DNA from: an uncultured Sphaerochaeta sp.
GTDB lineage: Bacteria; Spirochaetota; Spirochaetia; Sphaerochaetales; Sphaerochaetaceae
Assembly: GCF_963676285.1 (NCBI RefSeq)
Contig: NZ_OY781063.1
Location: 2,914,001-2,978,000, forward strand
Direction of reading: 5' to 3'
DNA length: 64,000 nucleotides
Below the pieces are notes generated by a model, which saw only the letters and a program-made list of their open reading frames with translations, had not been told where the DNA came from and searched no databases. Below, in pieces: positions 1-9,958 of this stretch (the first letter of the stretch is position 1; every line of letters starts with the position of its first letter). The position numbers were made by a program, and so were the translations under genes.

Positions 1-2728
1 ACTTCAACCTATTGAACCAAAACCAATGGGGTGCAATCGTTTTCTGGTTGTCCCAATCATAATCAACACCACTTTTTTCCAGCGAACCATAGTAATTGGA
101 AATCAACTCCTCAAGATGCCAATACCCACGATTTGAAATCTTTGCAAGTGTATCCACCACCTCATTTGGTTCTCCAAACAGGTCAAGCTGCAGTTGTGGT
201 GCTTTGGTTGCCTCTATGGTAGCCTCCTGCTCTGTCTTGCTCTCCTGCTCAAGCTTGAAGTCAAAGAGTCTGTCAAAGGCTATTCTTGTTTCCCTGTCGA
301 GCTGTGGGCTTATTAACCCAAGGAAGTCACGTATTGCCTGTCCAATCTCCTTGAAGATTGTCCCTAGGCTCTTGTCCCTGATTTTCCCATCGATGAAGTA
401 CTGCTCAAGGTCTTTGGCAAAGGCTTCCTGAAAGTGCGTTCCGATTTTACCACCGTCCTGCTCAAGCTGGCTTGCATATACCTTGAGGAATGGTGCGAAT
501 TGCTCGGTATCCTTGATTACGTTTACAAGGACATGCCCCATTTCGTGGACAACGGTGGTTGGGGTGAATCCCTTTGCAAGCCCAATCTGATGCTTGTTTC
601 CCTTCCTGTACGTGAGTCCATTCAGCAATGGCTTTGCATTCCCAATCTGCACTTCTGCGCTTGCAATGCCTTCCTGTGAGTTGAGGAAGTCAGTCTCCTG
701 TTCCATTGAGAGTGCAATAAATGGCTGTGCATTGAAGTTTTCATTGAAGAATGTGTTCACGTCCGTCTTGGCTACCTTGGAGGCAACAAAGGCAAAATAT
801 GTGGAAGGAATGGAGAGCTTGTAAGCTTCCTCCTCGGTCATGCTCGGGGACTGTTTCTTGATGGTGTCATGTATCTGTGGAAGGATGGTCTTGTTGAGGA
901 ATTCCACCTCTTCCGGTTTGGCCCCCTTTCTCTGGAGCGTCCTGTTGTAATGATTGTATTGCTTCTTTACAACCTGCTCAGGCTCTGCGGTCTCCTGCTT
1001 GTCAAGGCTCATTTCCTCCTCGTTCAGCAGGGCTTCCTCTTCAAACAATTCGCTCTCTGTAGGCTCTGGTTCAGTTTCCTGTGTAGTTTCCTCACTCTCG
1101 TCAAGAACTGCCTCTGTAGGCTCAGGAGGTGGTGCTACAGGCTCACTCTGGACTGCTTCCTTGACACCCTCTTCGGTGCGGAGAATGAGGGAGTGGGTTA
1201 TCCCGTCCTCTTCCCTGTCAATGATGATTTCATTCTCGTTCTCATGGTAGCCGACAACAGACTTCTGGGTGGCTGCATAGACTCTTGCCTTAGTCTTCAT
1301 GGTCTTTGCGTCATCGAAGATTACAGCACCGTTTTTCTCTACTGCATTATTTGCCCTTGCGAATGACCTTGCAGACTGCACTGACTCCTTGGTGAACTCG
1401 GAGGAGGTTTCAACGACCTCTACGTTGAGTGCTTTTGCTCCTTTCTTCTTGAGACCGGCTACAAGCCCTGCATGGGCCTCGTCCAGTGGTTTGAACAGGT
1501 CTCCGATCTGGATAACCTTGATAGGCTCACTGGCTTTCTTTACGTCAGTTTCCTTGACTCCACTGGGGACTTTTATATCATTAATGGAAACAGCAGCGGA
1601 ATTCTCATTGAACTCAGAGAACCTGTTTGCATTGCGCTTGAGTGCTGTATCGCTTGCGTTGTATTCCTGAATCGTGGAAACAGTAGCGGAGGGTAGGCCG
1701 GTAAGGATCATTCCCTTTGCGGTGGATACTGCGGTCTGGGCCATAGCCTTGATGATGTCTTCCTTGCTGTGCCCCTCGAACAGTGTCCCCTCTGTTTCAT
1801 TACTGTGCTTCATGATGTAATTGGAGGAGGCCATGCCGATAAGCTCTTCAATCGCTTCCTCTGCCGCTTCGCCTACAATGCCCTTCCCAAGGTAATCCGT
1901 GGCAATCCGCTGTCCCCATTTCTTGACAGCACCACTCTTCACCAATTCTTTTGTAGCCTGTTTGCTGAATATTTTACCGGCTACTTTGTTGGCAATTCCA
2001 CCAGTGACCTTCTCGAAACCATCAGTGACCAGATTCAATGCCCCGACCCCTGCCATAGTCAGAGACCATGCAGAGAGGATATGTTCATCACTGAGTCTGT
2101 TTCCTTCCTCATCCTTGACCTGAAACAAGTCCTTGGCAACCGAACCGGCTTCCATCATGCCTGAGTAGATTGAGCTACCTGCCTTTGCAGCAAGAAGGCT
2201 TGCTCCACCTGTGACGGTAGAGAGCGCACCACCGGCAATGTACATCCCCATTGTGGGTATCATGGAAGGGACAATCCTGCCTGACTCAACAAGCAGGTCT
2301 GTGAACAGGCTCATATCCTTGAAGTCATTGCGGTAAGCAAGCTTCTGGGAACTCATTTCCTCAATTGCCTCACGGATTTTTTGCCTGTATGCCTCAGAAT
2401 CAACACCACTGCGCTGTGCCTCAAGCATGGCCTTGCTGAACGTCATGGAAACATCAAGGTCACTCTTCTGTGCCTTCATGGTGTTGACGAACTCGGTCAT
2501 GAAATTCTGCGTATCCAGCTCATAGCCGGTGAAATTCTTGATGATCTTCTGTGAGTTGCGCATTGCCTCTTTCTTGTTAATATTTGGAAATGCGTCAGAT
2601 ATGATGTTGGAAACAGAATAGGCCGCCTCTGCACTCCTAGGGTCTGGATGGTTGCTGTATACGTTGTGTATCTGCTCTTCCATCTCAAGCCATTTCTTCT
2701 CATCATACTGAACAGTAAAATTGAACAT
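1..2728 (-). CDS. Large polyvalent virion protein with zincin motif (partial, C-terminus off the left edge)
   Basis: The minus-strand frame opens at an ATG at 2728 (GGAGG-type site just upstream) and stays open to the window edge, giving at least 909 residues. It is the third of three large late proteins downstream of the tail tubular genes, the position of internal/ejection proteins in T7-like phages. The first third is helical with glycine/alanine-rich hydrophobic stretches (about residues 165-240) that could insert in membranes. The middle is rich in Glu, Pro and Thr (about residues 480-540). At residues 728-732 there is an HEMGH motif preceded by two valines, the zinc-binding signature of zincin metallopeptidases. 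I infer an injected multi-domain protein with a protease module. The missing C-terminus may hold further domains. Overall family not recognised. Confidence 0.75.
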   Translation of the reverse strand, partial: MFNFTVQYDEKKWLEMEEQIHNVYSNHPDPRSAEAAYSVSNIISDAFPNINKKEAMRNSQKIIKNFTGYELDTQNFMTEFVNTMKAQKSDLDVSMTFSKAMLEAQRSGVDSEAYRQKIREAIEEMSSQKLAYRNDFKDMSLFTDLLVESGRIVPSMIPTMGMYIAGGALSTVTGGASLLAAKAGSSIYSGMMEAGSVAKDLFQVKDEEGNRLSDEHILSAWSLTMAGVGALNLVTDGFEKVTGGIANKVAGKIFSKQATKELVKSGAVKKWGQRIATDYLGKGIVGEAAEEAIEELIGMASSNYIMKHSNETEGTLFEGHSKEDIIKAMAQTAVSTAKGMILTGLPSATVSTIQEYNASDTALKRNANRFSEFNENSAAVSINDIKVPSGVKETDVKKASEPIKVIQIGDLFKPLDEAHAGLVAGLKKKGAKALNVEVVETSSEFTKESVQSARSFARANNAVEKNGAVIFDDAKTMKTKARVYAATQKSVVGYHENENEIIIDREEDGITHSLILRTEEGVKEAVQSEPVAPPPEPTEAVLDESEETTQETEPEPTESELFEEEALLNEEEMSLDKQETAEPEQVVKKQYNHYNRTLQRKGAKPEEVEFLNKTILPQIHDTIKKQSPSMTEEEAYKLSIPSTYFAFVASKVAKTDVNTFFNENFNAQPFIALSMEQETDFLNSQEGIASAEVQIGNAKPLLNGLTYRKGNKHQIGLAKGFTPTTVVHEMGHVLVNVIKDTEQFAPFLKVYASQLEQDGGKIGTHFQEAFAKDLEQYFIDGKIRDKSLGTIFKEIGQAIRDFLGLISPQLDRETRIAFDRLFDFKLEQESKTEQEATIEATKAPQLQLDLFGEPNEVVDTLAKISNRGYWHLEELISNYYGSLEKSGVDYDWDNQKTIAPHWFWFNRLK

Positions 2729-2743
2729 CGTTTCCTCCGGTTA

Positions 2744-5700
2744 TCAGTGAATCGCTGGTACAAGTGTATAGGTGATGAAGCTGCTTAGTGGCTTTGTCTG
2801 TATCGTCCCATCCTCCTTGGCCTTGTTCAGGGCATTCCTATCCACCTTGTATTCCAAGCCTGAGTAGTATGTACCTGCATTTCCTGTGAGGGATTCGATA
2901 TCTTCAGCCTTTGCATTCAACGATGAGACGTAGGCTTGCCCCTTCTTCCCAAGAAGGCTTGCTTTTCTTGTAATGAGACCATCAAGGTAGTTCTCGACCT
3001 TGTCCACATCTACATCATCACCACGGAAGAGGTAGTCTCTTGCGTATTTATCACCGATTCCGTACTGATCCATGACAAAGGTATCCTTGATTCCCTCCTC
3101 AAGGCTTGCCTTGCTCTTCTCATGCACTGAAGCCTCAGAGGAAAGTGTCTTGGTGCTGTTCTCATGTGCATAGACAAATCCACGGTTTCCTTTCTTTTTT
3201 CCGTCATTGTAGAAAAACCTTTCTCCACCTATCTCAACACCCATCTGATTGTTCATGACAAATGGGGTGATAGTCCCTTCAGGGTCAAGTTGCTTGACTA
3301 TCTCAGGGTCAATCTCACTCTTAGCAAGGTTGTACACATCGAGCGTCCACTTGGAGACCAGGGAAGCCTGTTCCCACTGTGCCCTTGCCATCGTAGGTAG
3401 TTCATTAAGGAAGGTTTCAAAGTTCTTCTCAAAATCCTCACCATCCAAGGGAGGTGGTTCAAAGCCCATAGCCCTAGCCACATCATATGCAATCTCGTTG
3501 CCTATCTCCTCGTCTGAGCTTCCATTCCTCTTCTTGGTAAGCCACATTCCAAACTTGCTGCTTTCCGAGCCAAAACCTGCATCGGGATTGCTTGGGTCAC
3601 TCAAGAGGGTTGTGATTACCTTGGGGTCATACCGGTTCAGCTGACCACTTGCAAAGTCTGTATAAGCGGCCTTGCTTGCTGTCTCCCTCCCGAATACATT
3701 CGTGTACATGACTGTAGAATCGTTCTGGAGAATCTCCATAGTCTTGTCTGCGTACTTGGTGTATTCTGCATCGAGTAGCTCATTGTACACACGCTCTGCC
3801 ACAACATTTGGGTCAACGAATGCTCCGTTTGCATTGTTCAGGGCATACTGGTACTCATCAAGGAAAGCCGCCTTGAAATTCTGCACGACCTTGTCTGTGA
3901 GAAGACTGCTAGCCGGTACTTTCTTCCCATCCTTGTCATAACCGAACCCTGCCTTCTCCTCTGTGTACTTGGAGAAGATTTTCATAGCTTCCTGAACCTG
4001 CTTGTATTCAGGTGACTTGTAGACCGAAACGTCCTCGTTGATTGCGGCAAGGTATGTCTTCTCTGTTATCTCCCCATTCACCAATTTCTCGTAAGCAAGA
4101 GCATCATACTCCTTGTCATCGAGTGAGAATTTCATAAGGTTGAGATTACTCACTGCGTCTGGATCATCGTACCGTGCCCCAATCTTGGTTGCATCAAGGA
4201 TGCTCTCATATATCCTGTCAGCGGACTTGGCAATGGTTTCATCCAGAGAGGAGGCGGTACTGCTTCCCCCATAGCTCCTGCCGGAGGGAAGGTTGCCGGA
4301 AATCATCTTTCCTTTTGCCTCGCCTATAAGCTGTTGAGCATACTCCTTCCTTCCGATTGGTTTTTCCCCTTTGTGTTCCTTGGCCCACTGGAGGGTGTTC
4401 TGGAATGAGGTGTCGGGGATAGAGAATCCAAGCTCCTTGATTGATTCGTCACTGAGTCCACGCTCTACAAGCTCAAGATACATCTGATTGTCCGTGTACT
4501 GGTCAACATAGGCAATGTGCTGGTTGATAACCTCTGCGTCCTTCATCTGGAGGTACGTTGCATCATCAGCAAAATCGAGTGGGTCGAGACCGGCTTCCCT
4601 CATTCTCTGGTCGGTCATACCAGGCATGATGGTGTCCTGCTCTGAGAGATAGGGCCTGAACACCTTGTCCTCAAATGTTGCATCGGATTGTGCCTTCTTG
4701 ATGAGGTGTTCGTTGTTTATCTCGTTGTACAATTCCTTGTAGTCAGTCTCGGTTAAATTCGATTTTTGCTCTCTTAAATGGGAAATCATGTCACTTTTGT
4801 CAATATTCCCATTGCTAAACTCGCCAATCATCGTTCTAACAGATTTGTAAGCCTTCTCATTTGAATGTTCTTCACCGGAGAATCCCTGAGCCTCCTCTCC
4901 ATCTAGGCTTAGGTGTTTCTGGTAGTTCGCCTCGGCTGTATCCATCATCTGCTTGTACAGGGGGTCTTCCTTGGTGATCCCATAGGTATCAAGGATGGAC
5001 TTGGCCTGTTCGCTCGTCATTGAATCATCGTAGTTCAGTGAGTTGAACATCTTGAGTGCGTTATCCTTTGCATGGACTTCTGCCTGGTTCTTCCATGAGG
5101 TGAAGAATTCAGGGTTCTCTTCTACGGAAAGGCCATACTTCTCTGCAACTCTCTCAATACCGGACTGACTCAGGCTTCCCCTGTAGGCCATTGCCCCAAG
5201 CTCGTTGTTTGCCTCTGCAATACTCTCGGACATGTGTTCATTCTGGCTTGCAAAATACCTGTCTCCCTCTGCAATCAAGGCTTGTTTCTGCTCATAAGAC
5301 AAATCAAGACTGTTTATTGCAGCGTCCATTTCCTTCTTGGTCTTGTATCCACCAGTACTCACCTTTGCGAGGGCATTGTCAAAAATATAGTATGTAGTCT
5401 GGAAGCTGTTTCCGGACTTCTCAAAATCCTTCATTTTTTGGATCACGTTTGCTTCAGACAATGACTGCTTCTTGAGTGTCAGAAGCTCTTCCTGTGAGAA
5501 GTTGGCACTGATATCGACAAGCTTCTGCTCCTGACTATCCGTACGTTCCCCTCCAAGCGTATAGAGTCTCTTGAAGTCCCTCTGCATCTGGATACGCTCG
5601 TTGTTACGTGCAATGGTCAGATCGGATTCCTTCTGCGCCATGAGAAATTTGGCATGGACAGGATTATCCTTCAGTGCCTTGTCGTAGACGGAATTGACGT

Positions 5701-6766
5701 CCTCCGTGAAATAGAGTTTGTTTGAGTTGGTTGCCTGTGCAGTCTTGAGTTCCTGCATGGGGTTTTTGATGTTGTTCTCGTAGTAGTCAGCGGCTTCCTT
5801 TGTCTTCTGAGCAACCAGTGAATCCCACATCTTCCCTGCCTGGGAAACAAGCTCATTTTTCTTGGTCTCGGAAAGCGGTTCCCCTCCATAGATTTCATTC
5901 TCAAGACCTGCCTTGTACTCCTTCATGAAAGTGGAGAAGTCCCAATTATTCACGTTCTTGTCAGAGAATGTTGCATTGAACACTGTAGTGAGGTCATTGT
6001 TTGGCATGGTGTCTCTGAGATCATTGGTGTATTTGTTGATTGTGTCCTGCTGCAGCTTCTCATTGAAAGGGTGGAGCTTCTTGGCATAATGTTCGATTGC
6101 CATGACAGACAAGTCGAATCTGCTTGCCCCATTGTTGTATGCTTCCTGTAGCTCACTGGAGAAGACCATGCTTTCGCCTTCCTCTTCAGTTTCACCACCT
6201 CCAATCCTTGAGTCTCCGGCACTGACAAAGCCATCGGAAAGGGTAGGCTCTTCTTCCACTTGCTTTCCTGTATAGCCTTTCTCGTAAATGATACCGCTAC
6301 TCTGGAGCAGTTTCGTCACGTCCTGTGACTGGACAATGGCATTGAGTTGATTGGTGTTGTGTGCCTGTGTTGCCGCAACCTCGTCCTGTTTCTTCTGTGC
6401 ATTCCACGTACTGATTTTTCTGGACTTCCGTGTCTCCAAGCCCTTCTTGAATTGCTTCTTTACAGTAGGCCACATCTTTGACTCGGTGGTGACGGATTCC
6501 CCATACTCGGCATAGAGGGTATTGATACGCTCTTCCCATTCTTCAGGGTCTGTATCGGCATAAATCTCCAGTTCCTTGTCGGAAAGGTAAACCTCTGCCT
6601 CGTTGTTCAGTTCCTCAAGCTTGTCCTGCATTGAGTTCTGTACAAGGGTCTGCCCTACAGAGAGCGTGGTGTTTGCTATCGTGGAAACAGTGTTACGCCT
6701 TGCGTCTGCCTCGATGTTGAATTTCTGCGCCTCAAACTGTGCCTTATTGATACCGGTATATGCCAT
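2744..6766 (-). CDS. Giant internal virion protein (ejectosome-like)
   Basis: The 1340-residue product is almost entirely predicted helical and polar, rich in Lys, Glu, Asn and Gln, with no signal peptide or clear enzymatic motif visible. It lies between a 276-residue Gln/Ala-rich protein and the zincin-containing virion protein. This three-gene arrangement after tail tubular protein B parallels T7 gp14-gp15-gp16, the internal core ejected to span the cell envelope. The start at 6766 is preceded by an AGGAG on the minus strand. Assignment as an internal core/ejection protein rests on synteny and size, not on recognised sequence homology; a structural tail protein is the alternative. Confidence 0.7.
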   Translation of the reverse strand: MAYTGINKAQFEAQKFNIEADARRNTVSTIANTTLSVGQTLVQNSMQDKLEELNNEAEVYLSDKELEIYADTDPEEWEERINTLYAEYGESVTTESKMWPTVKKQFKKGLETRKSRKISTWNAQKKQDEVAATQAHNTNQLNAIVQSQDVTKLLQSSGIIYEKGYTGKQVEEEPTLSDGFVSAGDSRIGGGETEEEGESMVFSSELQEAYNNGASRFDLSVMAIEHYAKKLHPFNEKLQQDTINKYTNDLRDTMPNNDLTTVFNATFSDKNVNNWDFSTFMKEYKAGLENEIYGGEPLSETKKNELVSQAGKMWDSLVAQKTKEAADYYENNIKNPMQELKTAQATNSNKLYFTEDVNSVYDKALKDNPVHAKFLMAQKESDLTIARNNERIQMQRDFKRLYTLGGERTDSQEQKLVDISANFSQEELLTLKKQSLSEANVIQKMKDFEKSGNSFQTTYYIFDNALAKVSTGGYKTKKEMDAAINSLDLSYEQKQALIAEGDRYFASQNEHMSESIAEANNELGAMAYRGSLSQSGIERVAEKYGLSVEENPEFFTSWKNQAEVHAKDNALKMFNSLNYDDSMTSEQAKSILDTYGITKEDPLYKQMMDTAEANYQKHLSLDGEEAQGFSGEEHSNEKAYKSVRTMIGEFSNGNIDKSDMISHLREQKSNLTETDYKELYNEINNEHLIKKAQSDATFEDKVFRPYLSEQDTIMPGMTDQRMREAGLDPLDFADDATYLQMKDAEVINQHIAYVDQYTDNQMYLELVERGLSDESIKELGFSIPDTSFQNTLQWAKEHKGEKPIGRKEYAQQLIGEAKGKMISGNLPSGRSYGGSSTASSLDETIAKSADRIYESILDATKIGARYDDPDAVSNLNLMKFSLDDKEYDALAYEKLVNGEITEKTYLAAINEDVSVYKSPEYKQVQEAMKIFSKYTEEKAGFGYDKDGKKVPASSLLTDKVVQNFKAAFLDEYQYALNNANGAFVDPNVVAERVYNELLDAEYTKYADKTMEILQNDSTVMYTNVFGRETASKAAYTDFASGQLNRYDPKVITTLLSDPSNPDAGFGSESSKFGMWLTKKRNGSSDEEIGNEIAYDVARAMGFEPPPLDGEDFEKNFETFLNELPTMARAQWEQASLVSKWTLDVYNLAKSEIDPEIVKQLDPEGTITPFVMNNQMGVEIGGERFFYNDGKKKGNRGFVYAHENSTKTLSSEASVHEKSKASLEEGIKDTFVMDQYGIGDKYARDYLFRGDDVDVDKVENYLDGLITRKASLLGKKGQAYVSSLNAKAEDIESLTGNAGTYYSGLEYKVDRNALNKAKEDGTIQTKPLSSFITYTLVPAIH

Positions 6767-6777
6767 TCATCTGCTCC

Positions 6778-7608
6778 TTACACATCATCATCGTCAAACT
6801 GGACAAACGACTCATCGATCCTGCTGTCCTCTTTCCCTGCATTTTCTTCGAAATACTCATAGTCCTTCTTGTGGGATTGCATGGAAGCTGCCATGTCGTC
6901 CTGTTCTGCCTCATAGTTTGCATAGCTCTTCAGGGCTTCCTCTGCGGCTTGCTGAGCAGAAATGTCTGCCTGTCTCCTGAGTTTCTCCGCTGACTGGGAA
7001 GCTGTCATCTGGTTGCTCTGCATCTGGAGCGTGGTGGACTTGTTCTGCATTGCAATCTGGTTCTGCAGGGATTCTTCTGCAAGCCTGTTGACCTGCTCCT
7101 GCATCTGCTGTGCGTTATCCCCCGTCCCTGCGTCACTACGTATCCCACTGACATTCTGGGAGGCTACAGCGGCTCCCTGTGCTTGCTCAGCCTGTATAGA
7201 CTGTTGCATCATCCCAAGAGCGTTCTGCTGTCCCTGCATACCGGCAAGCGTGCCTGTCTGTGTGTTTGACAAGACTGAGTTCTCGATTGCCTGTCTTGCA
7301 TCTGCATCATAGGCCTGTAGTTGTTTTGCAAAGGCTGTATCCCCTTGAGAAAGACCACTCATGAGAGTTGCGGTATCAGCACCGCTACGGAGTTTATCAA
7401 GGAAGTTGTTCCCATACGTGGTGGAGATATTGGTATCGAAGAGATCGGCCTTTGATTGCCTCTGCCTTGCAAGCTCATTGTACTGGCGTATTGAGTTGTT
7501 GGCATTCTCTGCGGCACTGATTCGACCGCTCTTCTTTGCATCGGCCTTGTTCATTTCATTAATCAAATAGCTTATGCCACCACCAATCAAAGCTGCGGTA
7601 ATACTCAT
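6778..7608 (-). CDS. Gln/Ala-rich internal virion protein (gp14-like)
   Basis: The protein has 276 residues. The N-terminus has a short glycine-rich hydrophobic segment (about residues 5-17). The rest is low-complexity helix rich in Gln, Ala, Ser and Met, ending in an acidic DDDD cluster. T7 gp14 and its relatives are small, Ala/Gln-rich proteins encoded just before the larger internal core proteins, and the gene order here is the same. The start codon abuts the stop of the tail tubular B gene, consistent with translational coupling. Function as the outer-membrane pore component of the ejection machine is inferred from position and composition. Confidence 0.65.
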   Translation of the reverse strand: MSITAALIGGGISYLINEMNKADAKKSGRISAAENANNSIRQYNELARQRQSKADLFDTNISTTYGNNFLDKLRSGADTATLMSGLSQGDTAFAKQLQAYDADARQAIENSVLSNTQTGTLAGMQGQQNALGMMQQSIQAEQAQGAAVASQNVSGIRSDAGTGDNAQQMQEQVNRLAEESLQNQIAMQNKSTTLQMQSNQMTASQSAEKLRRQADISAQQAAEEALKSYANYEAEQDDMAASMQSHKKDYEYFEENAGKEDSRIDESFVQFDDDDV

Positions 7609-9263
7609 CAGTTCACCTCCACTTCATAAGTCATTGCAAGCAGGGTAAGTGGGTCTCCTGCAACCGACTCGATAATCACTTTCAATTCCTTCCTTGCACC
7701 ACCGGAAATGGGGATTCTGTAATCGCTGTTACCTACCGGCCCTCTTGTTTTCTGCATGTACTTGTCCTCAACACCAGTCCTGATCCTTCCAGAATCAAGG
7801 CAACGCACCCATACTTCCTTGGCCTTCTTGGACTTGCCGATGGTCGAACCGCTCTCGGTATTGAAATCAAACCGGTTGCCTACCATCTTGGATTTGTACT
7901 CAAGGTCTCCCTGCAGGGCTTCCCCTGCTCGGTCAAGGAACACTTCCTGCTCGTTGAAGTCAAAGCGTTCGATGTAATAGGATTCGCCTCTCTTCACCAC
8001 TGCGTAGAGCTGTTGTCCATAGGTATCCTCATAGGTTGCGATGCTCACGAACGTTCCCTGTGTATCCCATCTTGACCATCCCTGCGTCCCATTCATCTTG
8101 TCGTAGGACAGGACAGCAAGCGTTCCGTCATTGAGCAGACAGACAACAATAGGCTCAGGATTGTTCATGGTAATCAATTGTCTCACCCCTGCCAAAAGGA
8201 TATGGTCAGCGGTGTAGGTAAGGTCGTTTGATACCGTCCCATTCTGTGAGTAGGTAATCTCCCTCAGCTTATGTCCCCTCTGGATAAAGAAGACACCGTT
8301 GCTCAAGGTCTGTGGCTGTATGGGGAGACTCCCATAAGCGGATTGCATCGAAGCTCCCTGCTTGGTCGGGTCAATATCATAGGGACACATCCACTCATTT
8401 GCTTCTGTGCCGATGAAGATGTTGTCCATGCCGGAAATCCACTTGATGGTGTCGTTCCGTCCACTGGCAAGCTCAAGCTCCATACCGCATTTTGCGTTGA
8501 TTACCTCTTCATTGTCTGTGGTTGTCTCAAGGAATGCTGCAGAGTTGGAGAAGTCAATGACCGTCTCTCCCTCGTCATTGGTGGTGTAGGGCCAATCCTC
8601 AGTATCCTTGATTACCTCTGTCTCGACTGTGACCATGTCATAGGTCGTGAAATCATGGTGGTTGTTGGAACCTCCGTAAGGTGGTCTTGATACCCAGATG
8701 GTGTAGGGATTGAGAAGCGTTGAAGCCAACCAGAGACGGTTCTGGCAGATACCCACAACAGATGGATAGTTCCCCTGCGATTCACCAATGTCCTCACCCA
8801 TGTCGTTTGTCGGGACAAAAGGAGCGAGGCTGAAGGATGATGCAGAGTAAATCAATACTTGTGGCTGATGATCCTTGTGAACGAAGTACAGCCTGTCATA
8901 GTACTGTGCGTACTGGACTTCCCAGGCATCGGCAAGGGAATAGGGGGAGGCAAGGAACTCATCGTTAGAGGGAAGGAACACCACCGGAAGGAATTCATCC
9001 TGAACCCACCTCAATATGCGTATCTTCAATGCGGAAAGCTCGATGATGAAGGATTCCCCACTGCTGAGCGTAAAGGGAATAATCCTGCAGTTTCCAGTGG
9101 TTGTTACGTGCTTCAAGGGAGGTCGTCTGGTGATTCCTCCCTGTGGCATCGGTCTGAAGTTGCTCAGCCTCTCACAACCCTGTGCATAAAGGGGAAGGTC
9201 GAAGCGACCACCAAGCTTTGGGGAAATCTCACCGAATATCCAGTTGTTTACAAGATTGTTCAT
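7608..9263 (-). CDS. Tail tubular protein B-like (nozzle)
   Basis: The 551-residue protein begins with the pattern seen in podovirus tail tubular/stabilisation proteins: an N-terminal stretch with NNWIFGEISPKLGGR, then LYAQGCERLSNFRPMPQGG and TRRPP (about residues 5-50). It then has a long beta-rich body with WxR/VSR strand repeats typical of the nozzle propeller. It follows tail tubular protein A directly, the T7 gp11-gp12 order. It should form the hexameric tail nozzle of a short tail. The length is shorter than T7 gp12 (about 790 aa) but usual for BPP-1-like podoviruses. Confidence 0.85.
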   Translation of the reverse strand: MNNLVNNWIFGEISPKLGGRFDLPLYAQGCERLSNFRPMPQGGITRRPPLKHVTTTGNCRIIPFTLSSGESFIIELSALKIRILRWVQDEFLPVVFLPSNDEFLASPYSLADAWEVQYAQYYDRLYFVHKDHQPQVLIYSASSFSLAPFVPTNDMGEDIGESQGNYPSVVGICQNRLWLASTLLNPYTIWVSRPPYGGSNNHHDFTTYDMVTVETEVIKDTEDWPYTTNDEGETVIDFSNSAAFLETTTDNEEVINAKCGMELELASGRNDTIKWISGMDNIFIGTEANEWMCPYDIDPTKQGASMQSAYGSLPIQPQTLSNGVFFIQRGHKLREITYSQNGTVSNDLTYTADHILLAGVRQLITMNNPEPIVVCLLNDGTLAVLSYDKMNGTQGWSRWDTQGTFVSIATYEDTYGQQLYAVVKRGESYYIERFDFNEQEVFLDRAGEALQGDLEYKSKMVGNRFDFNTESGSTIGKSKKAKEVWVRCLDSGRIRTGVEDKYMQKTRGPVGNSDYRIPISGGARKELKVIIESVAGDPLTLLAMTYEVEVN

Positions 9264-9901
9264 CAGAGTTCCCCTTTCACGATTGCGTCCCTGATTGCTT
9301 CCTGTGTAACGTAAATCTCACCATCCCAATAAGCGTCTGCATTATGGTTCTCAGCCCTGTCGTTGCTTCTGGTTTCGCTTTCGATGATGGAAGAGAGGGT
9401 GAGTTGGTACATCTGTGCAGCAATACTCTGTGCCTGTCCGTCAGGGTCAAGCATCGGGGCAATGTGCAGTGCAAGCTGATAGGCCACCAGTGCAAGGAAA
9501 TCATCCGGATAAGGGTATGCACCATTTTCATCAACGGAGAGCGTCATTGGAATATATTCAAGCTCTGGGTCAAGTATTTTGCACCATAGCTTACCGAACC
9601 TGTAAGCATAGGAGTTGTTCTTGCTTGCATTGAGCTGTATGGCCCTTCCAAAGTCTTCTGGGACATCGTAACCGTACAGGTATCCATTCCAAGTCATGGG
9701 ATTACCTACAACATCTACCGAATATTCTGTGAGTTGTGTCCGTTTGACAAGGAAAGGGAATTCCCATGCCTTCATGCAGAAAGAGACAACCTTCTTGTAG
9801 TTGAGATTGAGCAGGGTCAGTTCCTTGCTTGGTGTCTCAAGGTCGTCGATATGCAGGTCAAGAAGGGACAATGCGAGATTATAAAGGGTGAGTCTATCCA
9901 T
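9263..9901 (-). CDS. Tail tubular protein A-like (gatekeeper)
   Basis: The 212-residue product starts MDRLTLYNLALSLL and has a conserved Trp/Phe-rich segment (AWEFPFLVKRTQL) typical of tail tubular protein A, which binds the portal and closes the short tail. I chose ATG at 9901 because GAGGG precedes it on the minus strand. An in-frame TTG at 9916 would add five residues. The stop and the start of the B gene overlap. Together with the neighbouring nozzle and portal genes this fixes podovirus morphology. Homology is inferred from motif and synteny. Confidence 0.85.
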   Translation of the reverse strand: MDRLTLYNLALSLLDLHIDDLETPSKELTLLNLNYKKVVSFCMKAWEFPFLVKRTQLTEYSVDVVGNPMTWNGYLYGYDVPEDFGRAIQLNASKNNSYAYRFGKLWCKILDPELEYIPMTLSVDENGAYPYPDDFLALVAYQLALHIAPMLDPDGQAQSIAAQMYQLTLSSIIESETRSNDRAENHNADAYWDGEIYVTQEAIRDAIVKGEL

Positions 9902-9920
9902 GAGTCCCTCAATCAATCAG

Positions 9921-9949
9921 TAAAACCGTGGGCAGGAGGAAGCCCACGG
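9921..9949 (-). terminator. Hairpin between capsid and tail genes, terminator or attenuator
   Basis: A perfect 8-bp stem (CCGTGGGC at 9926-9933, GCCCACGG at 9942-9949) encloses an 8-nt loop. Read on the minus strand it is followed by TTTTA. It sits between the 72-residue protein and tail tubular A and could reduce downstream expression or mark an RNA processing point in the late operon. Confidence 0.6.
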
Positions 9950-9958
9950 AATATATAT

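Noticed and set aside
31..2164. Plus-strand ORFs at the left edge (60-165 codons)
   Set aside because: They lie antisense to one long minus-strand frame with phage-like content and have no ribosome sites; treated as shadows.
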